DNA of 64,000 bases from Kutzneria kofuensis (GCF_014203355.1 NZ_JACHIR010000001.1:1614038-1678037); one strand, 5' to 3'. Counted from the stretch's first letter, positions 17,270 to 27,342 are shown. Notes: generated by a model from the sequence alone, not told the origin. Translations and numbers: made by a program.

Positions 17270-19026
17270 TGCTCGCACGGCTGCTGGCGGTGTCCATTGT
17301 GGTCGCCGCCTGTTCCATCGCCGCGACGGCGTGGCTGGCCGTCCAGACCACCAGCGTCGCGATTCAGCAGGAGCAGGGCCAGGCCATCAGCTCCGGCAAC
17401 CAGATCTACGAGGACCTGCTCGGCTACGCGGCCGGGCACCCGAGTTGGGACGGCGTCGGGACGAGCGTGACCGTGCTGGCCCAGGAGACCGGGCGGCGGA
17501 TCGTGCTGACCGACCAGAACCGGCGGGTGATCGTCGACTCGGAGCCGGGCGACCATCCGCTGCCGGCGTCGGCGTCGGCGGGCGTGGATCCGCTGTCGGT
17601 GGACCCGAGCCTGGTCGACGCCGGGCCGGGCCGGATCTCGTCGTCGGCGGTCGGGCCGTACGCGCTGAGGCAGGAGGAGATCGCGGTCCTGGACGGGCTG
17701 GCGCAGCGGGCGCTGGCGTGCGTGCGGGAACGCGGCGCGGTCGGCTCGATCGTGGGGCTGCCGAGCGGGCGGCCGAAGATCCAGAGCCCCGATCCGGTGG
17801 CGACGGCGCAGTGCACGCGGACGCTGAACCAGCCGGCGAAGTCCGAGCGGGCGGCGCTGGACCAGCTGGACTCGCTGGTGAACGAGTGCCTGGCCCGGCA
17901 GAAGCTGCCGCCGGTGTCGGTGGGGCTGGACTTCGGGTGGCAGCCGCTGGCGGCCCAGGCCTCGCCGAGCGGGGTCGTGCCGGCGCAGACGGATCAGCGG
18001 GTGCAGGACTGCGTCACCACCGGTCGGCACGAGCAGCTGACGCCGTATGTCGCGCCGGCGGCGCTGTTGTTCGTGACGAGCCCGGGCGGGGCCGTTGCCC
18101 CCAGCGCCTTCGATCTGTCGGCGGGGAACAAGGTGCGGATCGGGCTGGCGGTCGGCGGGGTGCTGCTGGTGACGATCCTGGTCACCGTGCTGGCCGGCCG
18201 GCGGTTCACCCGGCCGCTGCGGGCGCTGACGGCCGCCGCGCAGCGGATGCGCGACGGCGACGTGACGGCCCAGGTTCGCGTCAGGCGCCGTGACGAGATC
18301 GGCCGGCTGGCCGGGGCGTTCAACGACATGGCCGCCAGCCGGGCGCAGGTGGAGCGGCTGCGGACCGACCTGATCAGCGACATCGCGCACGAGTTGCGGA
18401 CGCCGCTGAGCAACATCCGGGGCTGGCTGGAGGCGACGCAGGACGGCGTCAGCGAGGCCGACGAGGCGCTGATCGCGTCGCTGCTGGAGGAGGCCATGCT
18501 GCTCCACCACATCATCGACGACCTGCAGGACCTGGCCATGGCCGATGCCGGGACCCTCCGTCTGCATCGCGAGGCCGTCTCCGTGCGGGAGCTGGTCGGA
18601 CAGGTGTGTGCCGCGCACCGGGCCCGGGCCGACGCCGCCGGGGTGTCGCTGGTGGGCGAGGTCGACGGGGACGTCGAGCTGGCGGCGGATCCGGTGCGCT
18701 TGCGGCAGATCGTGGACAACCTGGTGACGAATGCGGTCCGGCACACCGGGGCCGGTGGGACGGTCCGCGTTCGGGGGCAGCTCGAAGGCTCCGTCGTCAC
18801 CGTCGCCGTCTCGGACACGGGCACCGGCATCGCCGCCGAGGACCTGCCGCACGTGTTCGACCGGTTCTGGCGGGCGGAGAAGTCGCGGAGCCGGCAGACC
18901 GGCGGCAGCGGGCTCGGGCTGGCGATCGTGAAGAAGCTGGTGGAGGCCCACGGCGGGACGGTCGGGGCGGAGAGCGTCGTGGGCGAGGGATCCCGGTTCT
19001 GGGTCAGGTTGCCGCTCTCGCGGTGA
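17269..19026 (+). CDS. Sensor histidine kinase
   Basis: A 585-residue membrane kinase. Membrane segments lie at residues 5-28 and about 283-305 (IGLAVGGVLLVTILVTVLAG), enclosing a sensor domain of roughly 255 residues that holds several cysteines (ACVRERG, AQCTRT, VNECLAR, QDCVTT). A HAMP domain follows (RRFTRPLRALTAAAQRMRDG). The H-box is DIAHELRTPLSNIRG and the ATPase boxes are DNLVTNAVRHT, VSDTGTGIAAEDL and GGSGLGLAIVKKLVEAHGG. The cysteine-rich sensor is unusual and could form disulphides outside the cell. It is the partner of the adjacent OmpR regulator. Confidence 0.92.
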   Translation: MLARLLAVSIVVAACSIAATAWLAVQTTSVAIQQEQGQAISSGNQIYEDLLGYAAGHPSWDGVGTSVTVLAQETGRRIVLTDQNRRVIVDSEPGDHPLPASASAGVDPLSVDPSLVDAGPGRISSSAVGPYALRQEEIAVLDGLAQRALACVRERGAVGSIVGLPSGRPKIQSPDPVATAQCTRTLNQPAKSERAALDQLDSLVNECLARQKLPPVSVGLDFGWQPLAAQASPSGVVPAQTDQRVQDCVTTGRHEQLTPYVAPAALLFVTSPGGAVAPSAFDLSAGNKVRIGLAVGGVLLVTILVTVLAGRRFTRPLRALTAAAQRMRDGDVTAQVRVRRRDEIGRLAGAFNDMAASRAQVERLRTDLISDIAHELRTPLSNIRGWLEATQDGVSEADEALIASLLEEAMLLHHIIDDLQDLAMADAGTLRLHREAVSVRELVGQVCAAHRARADAAGVSLVGEVDGDVELAADPVRLRQIVDNLVTNAVRHTGAGGTVRVRGQLEGSVVTVAVSDTGTGIAAEDLPHVFDRFWRAEKSRSRQTGGSGLGLAIVKKLVEAHGGTVGAESVVGEGSRFWVRLPLSR

Positions 19027-19043
19027 GACGCTCCCGCTGAGCG

Positions 19044-19076
19044 ACTGACCGGTGGGGATCGAACCGTCCTCTGTCA
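19044..19076 (+). terminator. Possible hairpin after the sensor kinase gene
   Basis: CTGAC near 19044 and GTCAG near 19074 form the base of a hairpin with an inner CGGT/ACCG pair, 18 bases past the kinase stop. It has no T-run. It resembles a weak actinomycete terminator; a T-loop-like sequence in it is not part of a tRNA. Confidence 0.35.
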
Positions 19077-19144
19077 GCGCATTTCCGCAGGTCAAGGGCA
19101 CTGACAGCCCAGCACTTACCGCCCACAACGATCCTCGTCCGCCA

Positions 19145-19177
19145 CGGTCAGCGCGCGATCAGCGACCGGTCAGCGCG
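19145..19177. promoter_or_regulatory. Three tandem 11-base repeats before FAD monooxygenase
   Basis: CGGTCAGCGCG, CGATCAGCGAC and CGGTCAGCGCG follow one another without gaps, ending 42 bases before the monooxygenase start. Head-to-tail sites with an 11-base period are bound by OmpR-type and SARP regulators; the nearby two-component regulator is the obvious candidate. Confidence 0.55.
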
Positions 19178-19218
19178 GCCGGCGAAGGTATGACCAGACA
19201 CCGACCGAGGAGGCAGAA

Positions 19219-20394
19219 ATGACGAAGATCCTGGTTTCCGGAGCGAGCATCGCCGGCCCGACCGCCGCCTACTGGCTGAACCACCACGGCTTCGAGGTCA
19301 CCGTGGTCGAGCAGGCCCCGGCGCTGCGCGACGGCGGCTCGGCCGTGGACTTCCGCGGCGAGCAGATGGAGATCCTGCGCAAGATGGGCGTGCTGGCCGA
19401 CGTCGAAGCCCGCAGCACGCGGATGGGCGATGTCACGATCGTCGACAACGAGGGCCGGTTCGAGGCCCGGGTGCCGTCCGCGGTGATGAGCGGCGAGGTC
19501 GAGATCCTGCGCGGCGACTTGAGTCATGTGCTCTACGAACACACCAAGGACAAGGTGGAGTACGTCTTCGGCGACCGGATCACGTCGCTGACCGAGCACG
19601 CCGGCGGCGTGGACGTCACCTTCGCCAAGGGCGCGCCGCGCACGTTCGACCTGGTCATCGGCGCCGACGGGTCGCACTCGGGGGTGCGGTCGCTGGCCTT
19701 CGGGCCGGAGCAGGACTTCGCCACCGATTTGGGCTACTACGTCGCCTACTTCACCGTGCCCAACCACCTCGGCCTGGACCACGAGGGCCAGATGTACGCC
19801 GAGCCGGGCATCGGCGCGATGGTGACCAGCGCCATCGACAAGGACCGGCTGGGCGTGGCGCTGTACTTCGCGTCCGAGCCGCTGGCCTACGACCGCCACG
19901 ACATCGAGCAGCAGAAGCAGATCCTGGTCTCCAGGTTCCGCGACGCCGGCTGGGAGCTGCCGACGCTGCTGGACGGCCTCATGAAGACCGACACGCTGTT
20001 CTTCGACTCGCTCACCCAGATCCGACTTGACAAGTGGTCACGGGGTCGGGTCGTGCTGGTCGGCGACGCGGCGTGGGCGGGCGGCCCGGGCAGCGGCGGC
20101 ACCGGCCTCGGCATGATCGGCGCGTACGTGCTCGCCGGCGAGCTGGCCACGAAGTCCAGCTACGACGAGGCTTTCGCGGCGTACGAGGAGATCATCCGGC
20201 CCACCGCGAAGATGGGGCAGAACCAGGCCAAGCGGACCGGCGGCTTCTTCGCGCCGGAGAGCGAGCGGGGCATCCGCAACCGCAAGTACGTCTACCGCGT
20301 GCTCAACACCAAGCCCATGAACGGCCTGTTGACGTGGCTGGTCAACCGCTCCGCCGACTCGATCGAGCTGCCGGACTACACTCGGGCGGCGTGA
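19219..20394 (+). CDS. FAD-dependent monooxygenase (group A)
   Basis: A 391-residue flavoprotein with the FAD motif [16 protein letters not shown], the [16 protein letters not shown] motif and the distal motif [21 protein letters not shown]. This pattern matches actinomycete hydroxylases and tetracycline-inactivating enzymes of the TetX branch, although the true substrate is unknown. The start has GAGGAGG about 6 bases upstream. The TGA overlaps the GTG of recQ (GTGA). Its link to a DNA helicase is probably only one of shared transcription. Tandem repeats just upstream suggest regulated expression. Confidence 0.87.
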   Translation: MTKILVSGASIAGPTAAYWLNHHGFEVTVVEQAPALRDGGSAVDFRGEQMEILRKMGVLADVEARSTRMGDVTIVDNEGRFEARVPSAVMSGEVEILRGDLSHVLYEHTKDKVEYVFGDRITSLTEHAGGVDVTFAKGAPRTFDLVIGADGSHSGVRSLAFGPEQDFATDLGYYVAYFTVPNHLGLDHEGQMYAEPGIGAMVTSAIDKDRLGVALYFASEPLAYDRHDIEQQKQILVSRFRDAGWELPTLLDGLMKTDTLFFDSLTQIRLDKWSRGRVVLVGDAAWAGGPGSGGTGLGMIGAYVLAGELATKSSYDEAFAAYEEIIRPTAKMGQNQAKRTGGFFAPESERGIRNRKYVYRVLNTKPMNGLLTWLVNRSADSIELPDYTRAA

Positions 20395-22208
20395 CTGATC
20401 CGGCCCATGTGCTGCGCACCGTCTTCGGCTACGACTCGTTCCGCGGCGACCAGCAGGCCATCGTGGAGCACGTCGTGGCCGGCGGCGACGCGCTGGTGCT
20501 GATGCCGACCGGCGGCGGAAAGTCCCTGTGCTACCAGATCCCCGCGCTCGTCCGTGACGGCGTGGGGATCGTCGTCTCCCCGCTGATCGCGTTGATGCAG
20601 GACCAGGTGGACGCGCTCAACGCGCTCGGCGTGCGGGCCGGTTTCCTGAACTCCACTCAGGATCCGGACGAGCGGCGGATGATGGAGGCGCTGTTCGTCG
20701 CCGGCGAGCTGGACCTGCTCTACCTGGCGCCGGAGCGGCTGCGCATGGAGTCGACGCCGCGGCTGCTGGAGCGGGGCAGGATCTCGCTGTTCGCCATCGA
20801 CGAGGCGCACTGCGTCTCCCAGTGGGGGCACGACTTCCGGCCGGACTACCTGCAGCTGTCCCATCTGCACGAACGCTGGCCGGACGTGCCGCGGATCGCG
20901 CTGACGGCGACCGCGACCGAGGCGACCCGCAAGGAGATCGCCAGCCGGCTCAACCTGGAGCAGGCCCGGCACTTCGTGTCCAGCTTCGACCGGCCGAACA
21001 TCCAGTACCGGATCGTGCCGAAGAACGAGCCGAAGCGGCAGCTGCTGGAGCTGCTGCGCACCGAGCACTCCGGCGACGCCGGCATCGTCTACTGCCTGTC
21101 CCGGTCCTCTGTGGACAAAACCGCGGAGTGGCTGACCGAGCAGGGGATCACCGCGCTGCCCTATCACGCCGGGCTGGACGCGCAGACCCGCGCCACCAAC
21201 CAGGCGCGGTTCCTGCGCGAGGACGGCATGGTCATGGTGGCCACGATCGCGTTCGGCATGGGCATCGACAAGCCCGACGTCCGCTTCGTCGCCCACCTGG
21301 ACCTGCCGAAGTCGGTCGAGGGCTACTACCAGGAGACCGGCCGCGCCGGCCGGGACGGGCTGCCGTCCACCGCGTGGCTGGCCTACGGGCTGCAGGACGT
21401 GGTGCAGCAGCGCAAGATGATCGACACCTCCGAGGGCGACGACGCGCACCGGCGGCGGCTCGGGCAGCACCTCAACGCGATGCTGGCGCTGTGCGAGACG
21501 GTGGACTGCCGGCGTAGCGGGCTGCTGGCCTACTTCGGCGAGACGCTCACGGAGTCCTGCGGCAACTGCGACACCTGCCTGACGCCGCCCGAGTCGTGGG
21601 ACGGAACCGTTGCGGCGCAGAAGTTCCTGTCCGCGGTGTACCGGCTGGACAAGGAGCGCCGCCAGCGCTTCGGCGCCGGGCAGGTGATCGACATCCTGCT
21701 GGGCCGCAAGACCGCCAAGGTCATCCAGCACGACCACGACGGTCTGACCGTGTTCGGCATCGGCACCGAGCTCAACGAGTCCGAGTGGCGCGGCGTGGTG
21801 CGGCAGCTGCTGGCGCAGGGGTTGCTGGCCGTGGAGGGCGACTACGGCACGCTGTCGCTGACCGAGGCCAGCGCCGACGTGCTCGGCCGCCGGCGCGAGG
21901 TCCGGCTGCGCCGGGAGAACGCCGCCAAGCCGCCCAGGGCGGCGCGCACGGCCAAGGCCGCCGCCGCGGCCGTGGAGATGCCGGCCGAGGCGGCGCCGCT
22001 CTTCGAGCGATTGCGGGCGTGGCGCGCTGCGACCGCGCGTGAGCAGGGAGTGCCCGCATATGTGATCTTCCATGACGCCACGTTGCGGCAGATCGCGACC
22101 CAGTCCCCGAGCACGCTGGCGGAGCTGGGCACGGTCAGCGGTGTCGGCGAGAACAAGCTGGCGAAGTACGGGCAGGCCATCCTGGACACCCTTGCCGCCA
22201 CCGGCTGA
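20391..22208 (+). CDS. recQ: ATP-dependent DNA helicase RecQ
   Basis: A 605-residue 3'-5' DNA helicase. Motif 0 is [11 protein letters not shown], motif [14 protein letters not shown] near residue 45, motif [19 protein letters not shown], motif III LTATAT and motif [12 protein letters not shown]. The zinc-binding region has the four cysteines of CETVDC and ESCGNCDTC, the RQC domain follows, and an HRDC domain ends the protein ([17 protein letters not shown]). Length and order match bacterial RecQ. It acts in recombination and repair of stalled forks. The GTG at 20391 overlaps the monooxygenase stop. Confidence 0.95.
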   Translation: MTDPAHVLRTVFGYDSFRGDQQAIVEHVVAGGDALVLMPTGGGKSLCYQIPALVRDGVGIVVSPLIALMQDQVDALNALGVRAGFLNSTQDPDERRMMEALFVAGELDLLYLAPERLRMESTPRLLERGRISLFAIDEAHCVSQWGHDFRPDYLQLSHLHERWPDVPRIALTATATEATRKEIASRLNLEQARHFVSSFDRPNIQYRIVPKNEPKRQLLELLRTEHSGDAGIVYCLSRSSVDKTAEWLTEQGITALPYHAGLDAQTRATNQARFLREDGMVMVATIAFGMGIDKPDVRFVAHLDLPKSVEGYYQETGRAGRDGLPSTAWLAYGLQDVVQQRKMIDTSEGDDAHRRRLGQHLNAMLALCETVDCRRSGLLAYFGETLTESCGNCDTCLTPPESWDGTVAAQKFLSAVYRLDKERRQRFGAGQVIDILLGRKTAKVIQHDHDGLTVFGIGTELNESEWRGVVRQLLAQGLLAVEGDYGTLSLTEASADVLGRRREVRLRRENAAKPPRAARTAKAAAAAVEMPAEAAPLFERLRAWRAATAREQGVPAYVIFHDATLRQIATQSPSTLAELGTVSGVGENKLAKYGQAILDTLAATG

Positions 22209-22773
22209 ACCGCTTCTCGATCATTCCCTCGCCGCACAGCGGGAATCCGGCCCGCTCACCACGGCGAAACCGCCAAAGGCGCAGGCCGTAACACCGGATT
22301 CACTCGGGAGACATGCGGCGGGCCGCACTCGACGGCGAATTCGCCCGGCCGCCGACGAGGATTCCACCGGCGCCGGAATCGTGACCTGAATTCCCCGGCC
22401 GAAGCGAAAACCCCTGATCAGGCGACCTGTCGGAACCGGTCCCGGTTGTCCACCGCCACGGCGATCACGGCCGGCCGCACGCGGGGCGAAACCGTGGGCA
22501 CGACGGCGGTTCGCCATCGCCACAGGTCCAATGCCATTCCATCCGAACGCTTTCGCCGCACCGAACACACGGCGGTCGGCGGGGACCGGTCGGCCGCAGG
22601 CCCTTGTGGCAGTCAGTGCAACGGCGATGCCCCGCTGGACGGTACGGGACACCGCCGTTCACGCCGGCATACCGCTGTTCGGTCGCACGTTCCGTCACCG
22701 GACTGCCACCGCTCGCACATCGCACCGCTCCGCAGTCGACCGATGACCGTCCGGTGATTGGCCGCGCATCAGG

Positions 22774-22849
22774 GGTGTCCACCGTCGAAAATCGGTTCCG
22801 GCGTGCGGTTCGGCACACGCCTGACCCGACATCTCGACCGGTGGACACC
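22774..22849. repeat. Nested inverted repeat
   Basis: GGTGTCCACCG (22774-22784) and CGGTGGACACC (22839-22849) are perfect 11-base arms. Inside them GGCGTG (22800-22805) pairs with CACGCC (22816-22821). It lies in a gene-free stretch. It could be a structured RNA, a terminator or a protein-binding dyad. Confidence 0.45.
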
Positions 22850-23253
22850 GGCCCACTCCCTCGATCACCACTCACGGTGACGACAAGTGACGGTAGGTGG
22901 ATCGCCGAATGCACCTCGCGGACGCATCGACGCAGACCAGCGCCCACCAGGGCAGATTTCCGCGGCGTTAATGCATGACCAGGATTTCCACCGACAAAGG
23001 GCGGGAATTCGACCAAGCCCAGTTGATCACGGTGCCGGTCCGGTCGTGCACCGATAGCGACGGAACGCCGCACCGCCGCGCCGCCCTCTATCGCGTCCGC
23101 CATAGGCACAGCACCGCTGAAAGAGTGAACGCCCTGACCGAACACGGACACGGCGTGACACCGCGACCTAACCCCCTACGACCGTTCGGCGCATGCTTCG
23201 GCACGCTCACCGCAGTAACCCGGTGAAAGGCCAGTTGGCGTACTCGAGGGCAG

Positions 23254-23282
23254 TTCGCCCGCGATCTGGAACGTGCTAGATT
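23254..23282 (+). promoter_or_regulatory. Possible promoter of the conservon
   Basis: TTCGCC and TAGATT with a 17-base spacer, about 170 bases before cvnA. The -10 is good and the -35 is weak, so this is only a candidate. Confidence 0.25.
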
Positions 23283-23453
23283 CCCTGGCCGCAAGAAGAT
23301 CAAGATTGGTTAGGCGGTCGCTTCCTGCCCGAAGACGCTCGTCAGAGTGATCGTCGGCGGACGGGGGTCTGCCGCCGCAATTGCCGGCCGTCCACCCGGA
23401 CACCCGGCGAGAGGGCACGAACCGCACACCCCCAGGGTCGGTGATGGAGCGTC

Positions 23454-25922
23454 GTGAAAAACAAGGACAAGCCAGACAAGGCCAACAGGTCGATCAAGTC
23501 GCGCCTCGTCGGCGCGGTGCTGATCCCCAGTGTCGCGCTGGTGGTGTTGTGGACGGTGGCCGCATCGTACCTGGTCTTCGACGCCATCTACGTCAAGCTG
23601 GTCGTCTCCGGTGTGCGTGAGGTGTCCATCCCCGCGGTCACCGCGCTGGCCTCCGCGCAGAAGGAACGCCAACTCGGCACGGCCTTCCTGAGCGGGTCCA
23701 CGAACGACCTGAGCCTCCTGCACGACCAGGAGCAGCAGACCGACAAGTACCTGGCGTCGATGAAGACCGCGGCCGACGCGCTGGCGCAGAACGCGCCGCC
23801 GCCCGTCGTGCAGGGGCTGCAGAAGCTCAACGCCAGCATCGACCAGCTGCCCAAGATCCGCGCCCAGGTCGACAGCAAGACCATCGACAAGCAACAGGTC
23901 TTCGACTTCTACAACACCATGCTCGACTCGGCCTGGAGCCTGTTCGACACCCAGGCGCGCATCCTGCCCGCCGTCACCGTCTCGCTGGGTGGCGTGACCT
24001 CGGCGGCGGTCTTCCGAGCCACCGACCTCATGTCCCGCTCCGCGACGTTGATCTCCGGTGCCTTCGCGGCCGGCACGCTCGACTCGGCCGACCACCTCGA
24101 GTACGCGAACCTGGTGGCGTCCTACCACTCCGAGCTGACCACGACGGTCCCGTTCGTGCAGCCCGACATCCGGGACCGGTTCAACGCCATGACGGCGAGC
24201 GCCGACTGGAAGCAGCTCGTCGACTTCGAGAACGGCTTCATCGAGCACGGCGCGTGGACGCGCGGCCTGGCCGGCCTGCCCACCAACCAGGCGGCCTGGC
24301 TGGATCTCACCAACCGGATCTCCGACCAGATGGTCTCGCTCACGCTCGACCAGGCCGACGAGGTGTCCAGCCAGGCCATCTCGGACGCCAACAGCCAGCT
24401 GACCCTGGTCGTGATCGGCTCCGTCGTCGCCCTGCTCGTCGCCATCGGCGCCATCGTGGCCGCGGTCCGGGTGTCCCGCAATCTGGTCGACCGCACCCTG
24501 GTCACCCGCCTCGCCCGGCTGCGGGAGGAGGCGCTGCAGCTGGCCCAGCACCGGCTGCCCGACATCGTGCGGCGGCTGCGCGAGGGCCAGGCCGTCAACG
24601 TCCGCTCCGAGCTGCCCGACCTGGACTACGGCCGGGACGAGATCGGCCAGGTGGCCGACGCGTTCAACGCCGCCCAGTACACCGCCGTCACCGCGGCCGT
24701 CACCGAGGCGCAGGCCCGCGACGGCGTGCACAACGTGTTCCTCAGCATCGCCCACCGCAACCAAGGCCTGGTGCACCGCCAGCTGAAGATCCTGGACACC
24801 ATGGAACGTGGCGAGGAGAACCCGCAGCAGCTGGAGCGCCTGTTCCAGCTGGACCACCTGGCCACCCGGGCCCGGCGCAACGCGGAGAACCTGATCATCC
24901 TGGGCGGCGAGCTGCCCGGCCGGCGCTGGCGCAAGCCGGTCAAGCTGGTCGACGTGCTGCGGGCCGCGGTGTCGGAGACCGAGCTGTACCACCGGGTTCA
25001 GGTCGAGCGCGGCCCGGACGTGTCGGTGGTCGGCTCGGCCGTCGCCGACACCATCCACCTGATCGCCGAGCTGGTCGACAACGCGACCTCGTTCTCCCCG
25101 CCCCGCTCCCAGGTGCTGGTCAGCAGCACGCTGGTGGCCCGCGGCGCCGTGGTCGAGGTCGAGGACCAGGGCCTGGGCATGAGCGAGGAGGACCGGGAGC
25201 GGGCCAACCGGATGATGGCCAACTCCCCCGAGTTCGACGCGATGGCGCTGAAGACGGACTCCCGGCTGGGCCTGTTCGTGATCGCGCGGCTGGCCAACCG
25301 GCTGGAGATCAACGTCGAGTTCCGGGTGTCGCCCTACGGCGGCACGCGGGCGATCGTGCTGCTGCCGTCGTCGATCCTGGCCACGAGCGGTCCCGCCGAC
25401 CGCGCGCCGGATGCCGCGCCGCTCACCCACCACGAGATGATCGCCGCCGAGTCCGAAACCGCCGCCGAGCGGGAGAGCTCCGAGCTGGACGAGTTCTGGG
25501 CGCTGAGCCGGTCACGCCTTGCCGACAAGGTTCAGACCACCGAGAGTCTTCACGGTGCACTGGACCCGACCCCGCCGGGCGCCGACATCGCCGAGCGGCT
25601 CACGCCCGCCAACTCCGACGCGCTGCCGATCCCGACCGCCACGACCCGCTGGCCGGACGCTGAGGACGTCGACGAGGCGCCGACCCCGGTTCCGCTGGTC
25701 CCCGCGCCTCCCATGCCCGCCGCGGCCCGCCCGGTCCTGCCCCAGCGGCAACCACAGCACAACCTGGCGCCGCAGCTGCGTGGCGACCTCGAGGACGAGC
25801 CGGAGTTCGACCTGGACGACGACACCCGGTCGCCGGAGGAGATCCGGCACACCATGTCGGCGTTCCAGGCAGGTTCGCTCAAAGGCCGTCAAGCAGGCGA
25901 GTTCCCGGACTCTCGAGCGTAG
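23454..25922 (+). CDS. cvnA: Conservon sensor kinase CvnA-like (nitrate/nitrite-sensor type)
   Basis: An 822-residue membrane protein. Membrane segments lie at residues 17-40 and 318-343 and enclose a helical NIT-type sensor domain (SAQKERQLGTAFLSG). Then come a HAMP-like part and an ATPase domain with the N-box ELVDNATSFSPP and the G-box VEDQGLGMSEED. As in other CvnA proteins the H-box is replaced by LVHRQLKILDTMERGEENP, so phosphotransfer is doubtful. The C-terminal 170 residues are proline-rich and probably disordered. In Streptomyces, conservons are thought to act as membrane complexes resembling eukaryotic G-protein systems. GTG start; first of four genes. Confidence 0.9.
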   Translation: MKNKDKPDKANRSIKSRLVGAVLIPSVALVVLWTVAASYLVFDAIYVKLVVSGVREVSIPAVTALASAQKERQLGTAFLSGSTNDLSLLHDQEQQTDKYLASMKTAADALAQNAPPPVVQGLQKLNASIDQLPKIRAQVDSKTIDKQQVFDFYNTMLDSAWSLFDTQARILPAVTVSLGGVTSAAVFRATDLMSRSATLISGAFAAGTLDSADHLEYANLVASYHSELTTTVPFVQPDIRDRFNAMTASADWKQLVDFENGFIEHGAWTRGLAGLPTNQAAWLDLTNRISDQMVSLTLDQADEVSSQAISDANSQLTLVVIGSVVALLVAIGAIVAAVRVSRNLVDRTLVTRLARLREEALQLAQHRLPDIVRRLREGQAVNVRSELPDLDYGRDEIGQVADAFNAAQYTAVTAAVTEAQARDGVHNVFLSIAHRNQGLVHRQLKILDTMERGEENPQQLERLFQLDHLATRARRNAENLIILGGELPGRRWRKPVKLVDVLRAAVSETELYHRVQVERGPDVSVVGSAVADTIHLIAELVDNATSFSPPRSQVLVSSTLVARGAVVEVEDQGLGMSEEDRERANRMMANSPEFDAMALKTDSRLGLFVIARLANRLEINVEFRVSPYGGTRAIVLLPSSILATSGPADRAPDAAPLTHHEMIAAESETAAERESSELDEFWALSRSRLADKVQTTESLHGALDPTPPGADIAERLTPANSDALPIPTATTRWPDAEDVDEAPTPVPLVPAPPMPAAARPVLPQRQPQHNLAPQLRGDLEDEPEFDLDDDTRSPEEIRHTMSAFQAGSLKGRQAGEFPDSRA

Positions 25923-25943
25923 GAACAAGGAAGTCAGGATCTG

Positions 25944-26375
25944 ATGAACGACAAGGCGCATTCGGAAACGGATCTGAACTGGCTGCTGGACAACCTGGTC
26001 GAGCGGGTGGTGGACGCCAGGCACGCGGTCGTGCTGTCCGCCGACGGCCTGCTCATCGGCAAGTCCGACGGGCTGTCCCGGGACGACTCCGACCAGCTGT
26101 CCGCGATGGCATCGGCCTTCCAGAGCCTGGCCAGAGGCGCCGGCCGGCACTTCGGCGGCGGGCAGGTCCGGCAGACGATCGTGGAGATGGAGCACGCCTT
26201 CCTCTTCGTCACCGCGGCCGGGCGCGGCGCGTGCCTGGCCGTGCTCGCCGAGGAGAGCGCCGACGTCGGTCTCATCGCGTACGAGATGAACCTGCTGGTC
26301 AAGCAGGTCGGCGTGTACCTCAGCTCGGCACCGCGCAACGTGGCGGCGACAGCCGACAGCGGGCAGAGGGCGTAG
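25944..26375 (+). CDS. cvnB: Conservon roadblock/LC7 protein CvnB-like
   Basis: A 143-residue roadblock/LC7 protein. It matches the family in the opening LNWLLDNLVERVVDARHAVVLSADGLLIGKS and the strand QTIVEMEHAFLFVTAAGRG. These proteins form dimers that bind small GTPases and, in conservons, are thought to act as the GTPase-activating or scaffolding partner of CvnD. It lies 21 bases after cvnA and 2 bases before cvnC. It is probably cytoplasmic and recruited by the kinase-like membrane protein. Confidence 0.93.
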   Translation: MNDKAHSETDLNWLLDNLVERVVDARHAVVLSADGLLIGKSDGLSRDDSDQLSAMASAFQSLARGAGRHFGGGQVRQTIVEMEHAFLFVTAAGRGACLAVLAEESADVGLIAYEMNLLVKQVGVYLSSAPRNVAATADSGQRA

Positions 26376-26377
26376 CG

Positions 26378-26749
26378 ATGGCCGACAACGACGCCGAGTG
26401 GTTCGACGAGGCGGCCGGCCCGCTGGTCCGCCCCTACGCGATGACCGGCGGCCGGACCCGGCCGGGCACGGCGTGGCTGGACGTGGCCACCCAGGTCGTG
26501 ACGGTGCCGTCCACGACCGAGCGGGTCGGCATCGGCCCCGAGCAGCAGGCGATTCTCGAACTGTGCCACCGGGCACTGTCGGTGGCCGAGATCGCCCACT
26601 ACGTGGACGTCCCACTGGTCGTCGTGAAGGTGCTGATCAGCGACCTGATCGACCGTGGTGACGTGGTTGTCCGTCCTCCCGCCCAGGCGCTGCGCGCGCC
26701 GGGCCGGGAACTACTTCAGGCGGTTCTCGATGGTGTCCGTGCACTCTAG
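26378..26749 (+). CDS. cvnC: Conservon DUF742 protein CvnC-like
   Basis: A 123-residue DUF742 protein. It has the family opening LVRPYAMTGGRTRPG and ends with the winged-helix-like segment LSVAEIAHYVDVPLVVVKVLISDLIDRGDVVV. Its biochemical role is not settled; the fold suggests a nucleic-acid or protein-binding wing. The 3' end overlaps the start of cvnD. A second, unlinked DUF742 gene with a long N-terminal extension lies at 60654. Confidence 0.93.
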   Translation: MADNDAEWFDEAAGPLVRPYAMTGGRTRPGTAWLDVATQVVTVPSTTERVGIGPEQQAILELCHRALSVAEIAHYVDVPLVVVKVLISDLIDRGDVVVRPPAQALRAPGRELLQAVLDGVRAL

Positions 26750-27332
26750 CCAGTCGTCGACGATGGTCCCCGAGTCGGTGAAGATCCTGGTGGCCGGGGG
26801 CTTCGGCGTCGGCAAGACCACCCTGGTGGCGTCCGTCAGCGAGATCCCGCCGCTGAGCACGGAGGAACTGCTGACCGAGGCCAGCACCGGGGTGGACGAC
26901 CTCGGCGGCATCGAGGGCAAGACCACCACCACGGTGGCGCTGGACTTCGGCCGCATCACCATCAGCCCCCGCCTGGTGCTGTACCTGTTCGGCACGCCCG
27001 GCCAGGACCGGTTCTGGTTCATGTGGGACGAGCTCGCCCGCGGCGCCATCGGCGCCATCGTGCTGATCGACACCCGCCGCCTGGACACCAGCTTCGCCGC
27101 GATCGACTTCTTCGAGCGCCGCGAGGTGCCGTTCATCGTGGGCGTGAACAACTTCGACGGCTCGCACCACTACGAGCCGGAGGAGATCCGCTCCGCGCTG
27201 GCCATCAGCGAGGGCGTGCCGATCGTCAACTGCGACGCCCGGCAGCGCGACTCCAGCAAGCTGACGCTGATCAAGCTGCTGGAGCACGCGATGAGCAAGC
27301 TGCCCGCGGGGGAGGCGAAGGCCGCCGTGTGA
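26730..27332 (+). CDS. cvnD: Conservon Ras-like GTPase CvnD-like
   Basis: A 200-residue GTP-binding protein. G1 is VAGGFGVGKTT, the switch region holds STGVDDLGGIEGKTTTTVALDFG, G3 is LFGTPGQDRFWFMW, and the NKxD motif is replaced by the family form VGVNNFDG. It is most similar to MglA-like bacterial GTPases. The ATG at 26730 overlaps cvnC by 20 bases; a GTG at 26739 is an alternative. No cvnE P450 follows, unlike some Streptomyces conservons. A strong terminator lies 11 bases after its stop. Confidence 0.92.
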   Translation: MVSVHSSQSSTMVPESVKILVAGGFGVGKTTLVASVSEIPPLSTEELLTEASTGVDDLGGIEGKTTTTVALDFGRITISPRLVLYLFGTPGQDRFWFMWDELARGAIGAIVLIDTRRLDTSFAAIDFFERREVPFIVGVNNFDGSHHYEPEEIRSALAISEGVPIVNCDARQRDSSKLTLIKLLEHAMSKLPAGEAKAAV

Positions 27333-27342
27333 CGCGACGACA

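Larger units (their letters stand above)
22209..23453. other. 1.2-kb region without a convincing gene
   Basis: Open frames on both strands here are arginine- and proline-rich, lack homology that can be recognised and lack good ribosome binding sites. The region is less GC-rich than its neighbours. It holds the nested inverted repeat at 22774-22849 and probably the conservon promoter near its right end. It may be regulatory, degenerate, or hold an untranslated RNA. Confidence 0.5.

Noticed and set aside
19053..19068. GGTGGGGATCGAACC resembles the T-arm end of a tRNA on the minus strand.
   Set aside because: The flanking bases do not pair as a T-stem, and no acceptor, D or anticodon arm can be built around it.
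22465..23151. A minus-strand frame of 228 codons with cysteine pairs near the C-terminus.
   Set aside because: It has no ribosome binding site, no known domain and an arginine/proline-rich composition; the cysteines look like chance.
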